Shown piece after piece: positions 36,159-44,461 of a DNA stretch of 64,000 nucleotides (the first letter of the stretch is position 1; every line of letters starts with the position of its first letter). Source of the stretch: Fusibacter paucivorans (GTDB taxonomy: Bacteria > Bacillota > Clostridia > Peptostreptococcales > Acidaminobacteraceae). The stretch is taken from contig NZ_JAHBCL010000008.1 in the NCBI RefSeq assembly GCF_018390735.1, positions 1 to 64,000 on the forward strand. Reading direction: 5' to 3'. The notes beneath the pieces are model-generated. The model saw only the letters and a program-made list of their open reading frames with translations, did no database searches and had not been told where the DNA came from. Position numbers and translations under genes: made by a program.

Positions 36159-37757
36159 ATGAAAGCGCAGCATTATCATAAACATATATTTTCAAGATAC
36201 ATTTTAGTATTTGGACTGATGATTGTCATGATGGTATCGATGTTATCCGGCTGTACGCAAGGAGAACCTTCGAATGAGACTGAAGGTATTAAACAGGCGG
36301 CTGTTGAAGAAAATGCCAATATGGAAGAAGCAAGCGAGACGATCCCAGAAACGCCTTTACAGTTAACGGCATCTGCACCTGGGTATCACGGTGAATTATC
36401 GGTGACACTGACAATCGATTCAGATGGAAAAATGCATGCTGTAGAAGTTGGGGAGAATGAAGAGACTCAAGACATTGGCACGCTGGCCATTGAAAAAATC
36501 CCTTCCATGATTGTCGAAGCGCAGTCGCTAGACGTCGATGTCATTTCAGGTGCAACCAAGACGACGAAGGGAATCGTCAATGCAGTTGCAAATGCACTTG
36601 AAGCTGGGGGTTACAGTGCCGAAGCATATGGTTTCAAAGATTCGATGAAAATTGAAATGGTGTCGATATCAGCCTTTGATGCAGAAATGCTCCCTGAAAA
36701 GGTGCCAACGACTTCGTCAATAACAGTTAACGATGTCAAGGGTAGAGCCGTAACGATTGATTTGCCGATATCGACATATGCCATCAGTACCATGGATGTC
36801 ATCGATTTCATTATTCCGTTAAAGGGTCAAGAGGCATTTGATATGCTCGTAGGTTCCGGTCAGGACGGCGGCGGTGGTTTTCAAAAATATGCGCAGCTCT
36901 ATGTCCCTGTCGTTGGGGATTATATGGTACACGTAGGTCAAATTTCTGATCATAATGCACCATTTGATCTTGAAATGATTTTAGCGACGCAGCCTGATGT
37001 TCTCTTTGTCAATTCGGCAATGGGTGCCCATCGATATGCCTTAGAGGTTGAACCGCAATTGACGGCAGCGGGAATCCAAGTGGTTTTGATTGACGTTCCG
37101 GGGAAAGATTTAAAAAATTCCGTGTCAAGTACCCTTAAATTGCTGGGGGATATTTTTGAAGTGCCTGAACGCGCAGAAGAAGTTGCAGGTTATATCAATG
37201 ATCAATATGCAATAATCGAAGAGGGAATCGCCAATGCAGGTGATGCACCAACGGTCTATTATGAAAAATCAGGCTATGCAGAAATTTATGGACCAACGGC
37301 AACCAGTATGTCTGGATGGGGATTGCCAATCAATATGGCAGGCGGTAAAAATATTGCTGATGAAATTTTGATGGGGACGGCAACAGCTGGCGGTGCAGGT
37401 AACACAATTGACCCAGAATACGTACTGGAAGCAGACCCAGACATTATTGTCGTCAGCGGCATCAATGACGGATGGCTTGATGCGATTAATGATGAAAAAG
37501 AAACGTATGCTTTTGATATTGTCAATCGCATCGGTTGGCAATCGCTTCATGCGATTGAAGAAGGAAAACTCTATGAATTTGCGCACTCGACGAGTCGTTC
37601 CATCTTTGCATTTTATCCGACGATGAAAATGGCAACTTTGTTTTACCCGGATACATTTTCTGAGCTCGATCCTGAAGCGGCATTGGATGTCTTTTTTGAT
37701 CGCTTTATGTTGACGGACAGTAGCATCAGCACGTGGTTTATTCCCTATGAGGAATAG
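36159..37757 (+). CDS. Lipoprotein: covalent-FMN domain fused to cobalamin/iron ABC binding protein
   Basis: Extracytoplasmic lipoprotein of 532 residues. A signal peptide ends in the lipobox LSGC (Cys near residue 31). Residues about 60-150 form an FMN-binding domain with DVISGAT (near 126-132), the D-x-x-S/T-G-A-T site that ApbE flavinylates. Residues about 190-532 are a BtuF/FepB-type periplasmic binding fold (DVLFVNSAMGAH; DPDIIVVSG near 425). It delivers a corrinoid or iron chelate to the FecCD permease that follows. The FMN fusion suggests reduction of the bound metal at the cell surface. Regulation by the upstream B12 riboswitch favours a corrinoid. Confidence 0.86.
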   Translation: MKAQHYHKHIFSRYILVFGLMIVMMVSMLSGCTQGEPSNETEGIKQAAVEENANMEEASETIPETPLQLTASAPGYHGELSVTLTIDSDGKMHAVEVGENEETQDIGTLAIEKIPSMIVEAQSLDVDVISGATKTTKGIVNAVANALEAGGYSAEAYGFKDSMKIEMVSISAFDAEMLPEKVPTTSSITVNDVKGRAVTIDLPISTYAISTMDVIDFIIPLKGQEAFDMLVGSGQDGGGGFQKYAQLYVPVVGDYMVHVGQISDHNAPFDLEMILATQPDVLFVNSAMGAHRYALEVEPQLTAAGIQVVLIDVPGKDLKNSVSSTLKLLGDIFEVPERAEEVAGYINDQYAIIEEGIANAGDAPTVYYEKSGYAEIYGPTATSMSGWGLPINMAGGKNIADEILMGTATAGGAGNTIDPEYVLEADPDIIVVSGINDGWLDAINDEKETYAFDIVNRIGWQSLHAIEEGKLYEFAHSTSRSIFAFYPTMKMATLFYPDTFSELDPEAALDVFFDRFMLTDSSISTWFIPYEE

Positions 37758-37759
37758 TG

Positions 37760-38935
37760 ATGATGAAACGAATGCGTGAAGAGACTTTCGCAGAAGCAGA
37801 TGTTGCCATTGCTGCAATTTCGCAGGAGGCAAGCGGCGAACAAGCAAGAGCTGAAGCGTTAAGAGGTGATCAGCTTGCGGCGTCTGAGCTTGATTCTGAG
37901 GAGGCCTATACACAATTTTATGAGAAAATGCTTAAGCGCCGCCGAATAATCATCGTCTTTTTTTCAGTGGCAATTATAGCGTTTGCACTTTTGAATATGG
38001 CAATCGGTTCGACACAAATTGCATTGATTGATATCATTAAAGCTGTATTTCTTGGCACCGGTGAAGGCAATCAGGCGATGATTATTCGATCCATTAGACT
38101 GCCGATGGCTTTGATGGCCATTGTCGTCGGTGCTGCGTTGGGTGTAAGCGGTTGTGAGATACAAACGATTTTGAGAAATCCAATTGCCAGCCCCTTTACG
38201 CTCGGGATCTCTTCGGCGGCATCCTTTGGTGCGGCACTTGGACTGATTCTCAATACGGGTATTCCATTTGTATCGGAAACTTTGCTCGTAACAGCGAATG
38301 CCTTTGTGTTTTCTTTTGTGGTTGCCATGGCGATTTATCTATTTTCAAGACAGCGCCAAGTTGGAAAGACGGCAATTATTCTGTTTGGTGTTGCGCTTAA
38401 TTTCCTATTTAGTGCACTGACGATGGCACTGCAATACATTGCTGATGAGGATGCGCTGCAAAGTCTCGTTTTTTGGAATTTTGGCAGTCTTTTAAAGACG
38501 ACTTGGATAAAATTTGGTATTGTTGCCATTGTACTTTTGTGCTGTACGCTATTGCTCTACCGCAATGCATGGCGTCTCACGGCGATGACGCTTGACGATT
38601 CTAAGGCGATGAGTATTGGGGTCAATGTTTCAAAGATGAGGCGAATGGCAATTTTAACAGCATCACTTCTGGCGGGAATTGCCGTTTGTTTTGTTGGTAC
38701 AATAGGTTTTGTTGGACTCATAGCGCCGCATATTGCCAGACAGCTCGTTGGCGAAGATCAGCGTTACTTTATGCCTCTGTCAGCTCTTATTGGCGCCTTC
38801 GTTTTATCGTTTGCCTTCGTCTTGAGTAAATTGATAATGCCGGGGGTTATACTGCCGATTGGTCTTGTGACTTCTATTATTGGTATTCCATTCTTTATCG
38901 TTATCATTTTTCATAGAATGAAGGTGATGCTGTGA
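37760..38935 (+). CDS. FecCD/BtuC-family ABC permease
   Basis: Membrane subunit of a cobalamin/iron-chelate importer, about 391 residues with some ten helices. The first 65 residues are a hydrophilic, glutamate- and alanine-rich extension not usual in the family (typical length 330). RLPMALMAIVVGAALGVSG followed by NPIASPFTLGIS is the FecCD signature, and GTIGFVGLIAPHIARQLVG is the ATPase-coupling loop. The start is ATG 37760 with GAGGA 7 bases upstream; GTG 37757 and ATG 37763 are alternatives. It is coupled to the binding protein before it and the ATPase after it. Confidence 0.9.
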   Translation: MMKRMREETFAEADVAIAAISQEASGEQARAEALRGDQLAASELDSEEAYTQFYEKMLKRRRIIIVFFSVAIIAFALLNMAIGSTQIALIDIIKAVFLGTGEGNQAMIIRSIRLPMALMAIVVGAALGVSGCEIQTILRNPIASPFTLGISSAASFGAALGLILNTGIPFVSETLLVTANAFVFSFVVAMAIYLFSRQRQVGKTAIILFGVALNFLFSALTMALQYIADEDALQSLVFWNFGSLLKTTWIKFGIVAIVLLCCTLLLYRNAWRLTAMTLDDSKAMSIGVNVSKMRRMAILTASLLAGIAVCFVGTIGFVGLIAPHIARQLVGEDQRYFMPLSALIGAFVLSFAFVLSKLIMPGVILPIGLVTSIIGIPFFIVIIFHRMKVML

Positions 38936-39714
38936 TTAGGATCGAAAATCTTTCTTTCGCATATAAACGCGCGGGAAAGAGTCATCAGGTATTCGAACAT
39001 TTAGACATTGCATTTAAACCGGGCATTAATGTGATACTAGGACCTAATGGTGCTGGAAAGTCCACTTTATTGAAAGCCATTTTTGGTATATTAGATTATA
39101 AGGGGAACGTTTTTTTACAAGAAACACCGCTTGCGACGATGGCATTAGAAGAGAAAATCTCGCAAATCGCTTATTTGCCGCAAATGGATATTGAGCAGTC
39201 TTCGCTGACTGTTTTAGAAATGGTGTTACTGGGGCGATTGCCGGAACTACAGCGAAAAGTGCGCTCGGAAGATATTGCGTATGCAATGAAAAGCATGGCT
39301 CAGCTCAATATTAGCGAGTTGGCGTCGCGCCCTTTTACGGCGTTGAGCGGCGGTCAGAAGAAACTCGTGTTTATCGCTCAGACGCTTGTGAGAGATTCGG
39401 ATATCGTTTTACTGGATGAACCCATTAATGCATTGGATTTAAAAAGACAGCTGGAGCTATGTCAACTCTTGCGATCCAAAGTGCAGGAGAAGCCAATTAC
39501 GATGATTATTGTGCTGCATGATATCAATTTAGCCGTAAGATTTGCAGATCATTTAGTGGTTTTAAGGGAAAATGGTACACTCTATGCAGTAGGCAGTCCT
39601 AAAGAAGTTATGACTGAAAGGATGATTGAGGACGTTTATGGCGTCATAGCACGTGTAAGTTGTGATGAAGACGGCGTGCCGGTGGTGTCGCCACTGAGTA
39701 GCTTTGCACAATAG
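38932..39714 (+). CDS. Cobalamin/iron-type ABC transporter ATP-binding protein
   Basis: ATPase subunit of 260 residues. Walker A is GPNGAGKST (37-45), the signature is LSGGQKK (near 138), Walker B is IVLLDEPINALD (near 158), and the switch histidine is in VLHDINLAVRFADH (near 195). The GTG start overlaps the permease stop by 4 bases. Together with the binding protein and permease it forms a complete importer; a strong terminator follows, so the riboswitch-controlled operon probably ends here. Confidence 0.93.
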   Translation: MIRIENLSFAYKRAGKSHQVFEHLDIAFKPGINVILGPNGAGKSTLLKAIFGILDYKGNVFLQETPLATMALEEKISQIAYLPQMDIEQSSLTVLEMVLLGRLPELQRKVRSEDIAYAMKSMAQLNISELASRPFTALSGGQKKLVFIAQTLVRDSDIVLLDEPINALDLKRQLELCQLLRSKVQEKPITMIIVLHDINLAVRFADHLVVLRENGTLYAVGSPKEVMTERMIEDVYGVIARVSCDEDGVPVVSPLSSFAQ

Positions 39715-39729
39715 AACAATTTAATGAAC

Positions 39730-39773
39730 AACCGCACGAATTAGTCAAATGGCTGATTCGTGCGGTTTTTTTT
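39730..39773 (+). terminator. Terminator of the ABC importer operon
   Basis: AACCGCACGAAT and ATTCGTGCGGTT pair perfectly (12 bases), followed by a run of eight T. Confidence 0.9.
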
Positions 39774-39860
39774 ATAGCTTCTTATAAACATTGCACGATT
39801 TAAATGTTAACAAATCATGAATAGAAATTAAGTAAAATTTACTAAAGTATTGTTTAGATA

Positions 39861-39886
39861 TGCTAAATAATGAATTTTGTTTAGCA
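39861..39886. repeat. Inverted repeat TGCTAAA/TTTAGCA
   Basis: Seven-base arms with a 12-base spacer in the AT-rich control region before the acyl-CoA synthetase gene. Possible regulator site. Confidence 0.35.
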
Positions 39887-39893
39887 ATTAACA

Positions 39894-39919
39894 AATTCAA
39901 AAAGAATACATTTTGAATT
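39894..39919. repeat. Inverted repeat AATTCAAAA/TTTTGAATT
   Basis: Perfect nine-base arms with an eight-base spacer. The half-site TTTTGAATT also occurs at 61435-61443, just upstream of the GntR-family gene. Possible operator of that regulator. Confidence 0.4.
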
Positions 39920-39975
39920 CATTATACCTATTCTGAATCTATTGAAAGACAATTTGACCTATGTTATAGTTATGA

Positions 39976-40021
39976 AAATTACAAATGAGGTACGGCAATA
40001 CCGTACATTTAGGGGTAATTT
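39976..40021. repeat. Nested inverted repeat
   Basis: Inner arms GTACGG (39990-39995) and CCGTAC (40001-40006) around CAATA; outer arms AAATTAC (39976-39982) and GTAATTT (40015-40021). It could be an operator or a leader RNA hairpin. Confidence 0.45.
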
Positions 40022-40106
40022 GCTATTAACAAAGTTTGTATTACAAAAAATGTAAATGTTTCATCGATTATATCGTCAATAGAATGAAAGGTACTGAAAA
40101 ATTCAA

Positions 40107-40143
40107 ATTTTATAGTAAATATTCAAAATGTTTACTATAAAAT
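40107..40143. promoter_or_regulatory. 13-base perfect inverted repeat just upstream of the island's first gene
   Basis: ATTTTATAGTAAA (40107-40119) and TTTACTATAAAAT (40131-40143) are exact complements separated by 11 bases. The repeat ends 27 bases before the ribosome binding site of the acyl-CoA synthetase gene, a position that fits a repressor or activator operator. The 39774-40187 gap has no gene. Confidence 0.6.
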
Positions 40144-40187
40144 AGATGAAATGAAACTTGCAATTGTTAAAGGAGGGTAAACATATC

Positions 40188-41627
40188 GTGAATGAGGCAA
40201 GCATTAATGCGTTTTTTACACCCAGAGGTGTTGCCATTATAGGTGCATCAGCAAGGCAAGGCAGTCCCAGCAATCAAATTCTAAAATACTCTAAGGAGAT
40301 GAGCTTAACGGGTAACGTTTTTCCCGTTAATCCAACAGCTAAAGAAATTGAAGGGTTAAAATGCTACGGCAGTCTTTTGGAAATTCCAGAAACAGTTGAT
40401 CTCGTCGTCATTTCTGTAGGCGCGAGCAAAGCACTGAACGTTGCTTATGAAATTAAGGAACGTCGGGAAGCCGTGGGTGATGCTGGCGCAGTAGCCATCG
40501 TATCGGCAGGATTTAAAGAACTTGGCACAGAAGAGGCCATTGCACTTCAGGATGAGATGATTGCGACGATCAAGTCATGTGGCGCACGTGTTATTGGGCC
40601 AAACTGTCAAGGCGTCGTTGATATTTACAATGGTATTAATACGACTTTCAGTGTACCGCCGGTAACTTTAAAAGGCGGCCTGACGATTATCAGCCAAAGT
40701 GGTGCTTTTGCAACATCGTATTTGCGTTGGGCAAAAGATCATAAACTCGTAGGGATTAACAAATTTGTCACACTCGGCAATATGGCAGATGTCGATGTGA
40801 CGGAAACATTGGCATTTATGGCCGATGATGAACGCACGAAGGTTATTGCCATGTATCTAGAGGGAACGACAGATGCGCGCAAACTGATGGATGTGGCAAA
40901 GTCAGTAACATCTAAAAAACCAATTGTCGCGATTAAGGCAGGGAGAACGGCAGCTGGTTCTAATGTCGCACATAGCCATACCGCTTCGATTGCAGGTGAT
41001 GACAATATTTACGATGGTGCTTTTAAGCAAGTGGGCATTATTCGCGCTAACACCATTGCAGAATTTTATCATACGGGACGCGTATTTGATAAAATGCCGA
41101 TCCCCAAAGGCAATCGCATTTGTATTTTAACCGTCGTCGGCGGACCGAGTACGATTTGCGTAGATGCACTCACTGAAACGGGTGAAGCACAGCTGGCACA
41201 TTTTTCAGATGAACTGGTGACGTCTGTACAAGCCGTTCTCAGTGGTAATGCCAACGTGGGTAATCCGGACGGCTATATTGATATGACAGCATCCATTACG
41301 CCGGTTATGCACAAAGATGCGCTTGCGCTGCTCATGGCTGATGACAGTATTGATGGGATCATTTTCATCACGACACCTCCAGGCTTTATTGGCAGCGAAG
41401 ACCTTGCGAAAGCGATTGAAGAGGGTTACAATGCCGTACCTGAAGAAAAGCGAAAACCGTTGTTTTCAGTACTCATGGCAGGTAATGCTGTTGGCGATTG
41501 CCGCGTCATGTTAGAAGAAAAAGGTTTTCCTACATTTGAATACCCTGATGAAGCAGCACGCGTCATGATCAATATGATTAGATACAGTAACTACCTGAAA
41601 CATAACGGAGTGGATGAAAGGATGTAA
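40188..41627 (+). CDS. ADP-forming acyl-CoA synthetase (acetate-CoA ligase), alpha subunit
   Basis: Cytosolic enzyme subunit of 479 residues. With its beta partner it converts acyl-CoA, ADP and phosphate to the acid, CoA and ATP. The N-terminal CoA-binding domain starts GVAIIGASARQGSPSNQ; the succinyl-CoA-ligase-like domain follows (ISQSGAFATSYLRWA), and the phosphorylated histidine is in AHSHTASIAGDD near residue 263. I choose GTG 40188, 10 bases after AGGAGGG; in-frame upstream TTG codons would place the ribosome site inside the gene. It opens the catabolic island and gives substrate-level ATP. The beta gene follows 1 base after the stop. Confidence 0.88.
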   Translation: MNEASINAFFTPRGVAIIGASARQGSPSNQILKYSKEMSLTGNVFPVNPTAKEIEGLKCYGSLLEIPETVDLVVISVGASKALNVAYEIKERREAVGDAGAVAIVSAGFKELGTEEAIALQDEMIATIKSCGARVIGPNCQGVVDIYNGINTTFSVPPVTLKGGLTIISQSGAFATSYLRWAKDHKLVGINKFVTLGNMADVDVTETLAFMADDERTKVIAMYLEGTTDARKLMDVAKSVTSKKPIVAIKAGRTAAGSNVAHSHTASIAGDDNIYDGAFKQVGIIRANTIAEFYHTGRVFDKMPIPKGNRICILTVVGGPSTICVDALTETGEAQLAHFSDELVTSVQAVLSGNANVGNPDGYIDMTASITPVMHKDALALLMADDSIDGIIFITTPPGFIGSEDLAKAIEEGYNAVPEEKRKPLFSVLMAGNAVGDCRVMLEEKGFPTFEYPDEAARVMINMIRYSNYLKHNGVDERM

Positions 41628-41628
41628 C

Positions 41629-42321
41629 ATGAAGGCGATATTTCAAGAAAACATTCAAAAGGGCAATGTCATTCTACCGGAACTTGACGCGCATAAAGTC
41701 TGTGAGGCATTTGGCATCGACTGCCCGCCTACAAAACTCGTTACGACACGTGAAGCCTGTGTTGAAGCAGGCAACCAAATGGGTTATCCCGTTGTTATCA
41801 AGATATTTTCAAAACAGATTATCCATAAATCAGATGCAGGCGGTGTAATTGTTGGCATTCAGAATGCAGAAGCGCTTTCAGAAAGCTACGACTGCATGAT
41901 GCAAACTGTTGCTGAAAGATGTCCAGATGCAATCATTGAAGGGGTTGTCATCCAAAAGATGATGTCCAAGGGCATTGAAGTTGTCGTCGGTGCACTGAAG
42001 AACGAACAGTTTGGGCCGGTTATTATGTTCGGTATGGGGGGCATATACATCGAAGTCTTTAAAGATGTTGCCTTCAGACTGGCGCCGATAACAGTCGATG
42101 AAGCGAAACGCATGATTGAAGAGACGAAAATATATGAGCTTCTAAAAGGTGTGCGCGGTGAAAAGGCAAGTGATATTGACGCCCTCGCAGCAATGCTCGT
42201 CAACGTTGGCAAATTAATCGCTACCCATGATGAAATTCGGGAAATTGATTTTAATCCGATTATCTGTTACCCAGATGGCTGTGTTGCCGTTGATGCGCGT
42301 TTTGTATTAAATACTCAGTAA
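41629..42321 (+). CDS. ADP-forming acyl-CoA synthetase, beta subunit (ATP-grasp)
   Basis: ATP-grasp subunit of about 230 residues, the normal size for a separate ACD beta chain. Features include YPVVIKIFSKQIIHKSDAGG (nucleotide-binding lysine and substrate loop), GVVIQKMMSKGIEVVVG, and the metal-binding end EIDFNPIICYP. ATG 41629 has AAAGGA about 8 bases upstream; ATG 41614 overlaps the alpha gene. Works with the alpha subunit to make ATP from acyl-CoA. About 60 bases separate it from the oxidoreductase genes, which would supply the acyl-CoA. Confidence 0.9.
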   Translation: MKAIFQENIQKGNVILPELDAHKVCEAFGIDCPPTKLVTTREACVEAGNQMGYPVVIKIFSKQIIHKSDAGGVIVGIQNAEALSESYDCMMQTVAERCPDAIIEGVVIQKMMSKGIEVVVGALKNEQFGPVIMFGMGGIYIEVFKDVAFRLAPITVDEAKRMIEETKIYELLKGVRGEKASDIDALAAMLVNVGKLIATHDEIREIDFNPIICYPDGCVAVDARFVLNTQ

Positions 42322-42380
42322 TTTCAGTAAGTAGGTTTTAAATTGTCTATGACAATTAAGATATTACTAAGGAGGAAGTA

Positions 42381-43268
42381 ATGGGTGAGATAAGGTTACA
42401 TGGTCGTGGCGGTCAAGGGGCTGTCATTGCCGCTGAAATGTTGGCGAATGCCTTCGTACTCGGTGGGCGTTATGCGTCAGTTTTTCCATCCTTTGGCGTT
42501 GAGAGAAGAGGATCAGCCGTTATGGCATTTGCAAGATATAGCGATGATCCAATCCGTGAAAAAACGAGAGTTTATCATCCGGATATCCTGATGATTCTCG
42601 ACCCGACGCTTTTGGAAAAGAAAGAAATCTACAATGGTTTTAAGCGTGGCGGTACGATAATCGCAAGTGCGAAAAGTGTTGACCAAATACTAAGCATGGG
42701 TGTCAAACCGGCGAGAATTGGTTTGATTGACGGGATGTCAATCGCCTTTGAAGAAACGGGAACGAATATTACAAATGTCATTATGTTGGGGGCATTTGCA
42801 AAAGTTACAGGGCTTGTGGAGGTCGATCATCTGAAAACGGCAGTTGAAGGGCAATTTGCCGGAAAGCTTCTAAATAAGAATATTGGTGCGTTGGCAAGGG
42901 GCTATAATGAAACGCAGCTCTATGAATATGAAGTAGCTGAAGAAGATGATGAAGGCGAACATTTGTATATGCAAAAAAAGATTGCATGTGAAGCGCCCCC
43001 CAAGACGCCTTTTGAATCAGCTTGGAAAGATTGTGACAAAGGTTTTCAAACGATTCAAACAGGAGAATGGCGTTTTATGAGACCGACACTGAACAAGAAG
43101 GCTTGCAGACAGTGTGGCTGGTGTAGTCTTTACTGCCCTACGGGCTGTATTAAAGCGTCAGAAGATCGTTATTTTGTGCCGAATTTCGACTATTGCAAGG
43201 GCTGTGGCGTTTGTGCCAGAGAATGTCCGGCGCATGCAATAAAAATGGTGATTGAGGGGGAGATATAA
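42381..43268 (+). CDS. 2-oxoacid:acceptor oxidoreductase, fused gamma and delta subunits
   Basis: Subunit of 295 residues. The N-terminal 185 residues are the gamma domain (EIRLHGRGGQGAVIAAEMLA). The C-terminal 100 are a delta-type ferredoxin domain with two 4Fe-4S motifs: CRQCGWCSLYCPTGCIKA and CKGCGVCARECPAHAIK. The enzyme oxidatively decarboxylates a 2-oxoacid to acyl-CoA. GGAGG is 6 bases before the ATG. Stop and next start are adjacent, so it is co-translated with the alpha subunit. The substrate could be pyruvate or an aryl or branched 2-oxoacid. Confidence 0.9.
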   Translation: MGEIRLHGRGGQGAVIAAEMLANAFVLGGRYASVFPSFGVERRGSAVMAFARYSDDPIREKTRVYHPDILMILDPTLLEKKEIYNGFKRGGTIIASAKSVDQILSMGVKPARIGLIDGMSIAFEETGTNITNVIMLGAFAKVTGLVEVDHLKTAVEGQFAGKLLNKNIGALARGYNETQLYEYEVAEEDDEGEHLYMQKKIACEAPPKTPFESAWKDCDKGFQTIQTGEWRFMRPTLNKKACRQCGWCSLYCPTGCIKASEDRYFVPNFDYCKGCGVCARECPAHAIKMVIEGEI

Positions 43269-44451
43269 GTGATTAAAGTATTAAGTGGTAACAAAGCGGC
43301 GGCGCATGGCGTCAGACTTGCGCGACCAGATGTCATTGCGATGTATCCGATAACACCTCAAACACCGCTTGCAGAAGAACTTGCGAAGTTTCATGCGGAA
43401 GGGCAAATCGACAGCGAAATGATTGAAGTCGAAGGTGAGCATTCGGCGATGAGTGCCATTACAGGTGCGAGTGTTGCTGGTGGGCGCGTTTTTACAGCGA
43501 CCTCTTCATGGGGACTTTCCTATATGAATGAACCGTTTATGTATTGCGCGGGCATGCGTGTACCGGCTGTTATGGTTGATGTAACGCGTGAAACTTCTTC
43601 CATGCGTGGTGTTGGCGGCAGTCGTCAGGATATTATGACAATACGCGATTCTGGATGGATTCAAATCGAGCCTGCTAATTGTCAGGAAGTTCTGGATTCA
43701 ATTCTCATGGCATATCGCCTATCAGAAGATCCGGACATTTTACTGCCGGTTGTCGTTGCATACGATGGTTTCTTCTTGTCGCATCAATATGAACGTGTAG
43801 AAGTACCGGATCAAGAACTGGTTGATAAATTTTTGGAACCCGTTTCTAAAAAAAGGCGTAAACGCACAACACTTGAAGAAGGTAAAAACCTCCACTTCAG
43901 CATCAGTATCGCCGGCGGCGACTTTGCAAAATTATCGTTATCAAACGCTTAACGCATTAGAGCGTGTCAAAGCAAAATACGCAGAAATAGAAGAAGAATT
44001 CTATAACTTATTCGGCCGACGCTACGGCGGCATGGTCGAGACATATAAAGCAGATGATGCCGAAATACTGTTCCTTACAGCCGGCAGTGTCGGCGGCACA
44101 ATAAAGTCGGTCATCGACAACGCGAGAAAAGACGGCTTAAAAGTCGGACTCGCCCGTATCAGAATGTTTAGACCTTATCCAAGAGAAGCAATGGGAAAAA
44201 TTCTCGAAGGCAAGAAAATTGTATGTTCAATTGAGCGCAGTATTTGTCTGGGATGGAACTGCGGTCACCTGCACATGGAGGCGAAAGCCGTGTTGCCTGA
44301 CTTAAAAGCACCGCCTAAAATGATTAACTTTATTGACGGCTTGGCGAGCTTGGATATTACCGTGGACCATTTGGAGAAGGCATTGGCAGTCACCATAGCG
44401 GCAGCTGAAGGTGAAGACGTTCCTGAAACCAATTGGCTTGTATGGGAATAG
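43269..44451 (+). pseudogene. 2-oxoacid:acceptor oxidoreductase alpha subunit, interrupted by a +1 frameshift
   Basis: Thiamine-enzyme alpha chain. Frame 1 (43269 onwards) reads YPITPQTPLAEELAKFHAEG and the conserved TSSWGLSYMNEP, and stops at 43952. The rest continues one base out of frame to 44451: from NYRYQTLNALERVKAKYAEI through FGRRYGG and GLARIRMFRPYP. The crossover lies at the AAAA run 43928-43931; removing one A joins the frames as GGDFANYRYQ and gives a protein of about 393 residues, the normal alpha length. Start: GTG at 43269 directly after the gamma/delta stop, with GGGGGAGAT upstream. It may be a homopolymer sequencing error, a real mutation or a programmed shift. Confidence 0.85.
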
Positions 44452-44461
44452 GGAGGATAGG

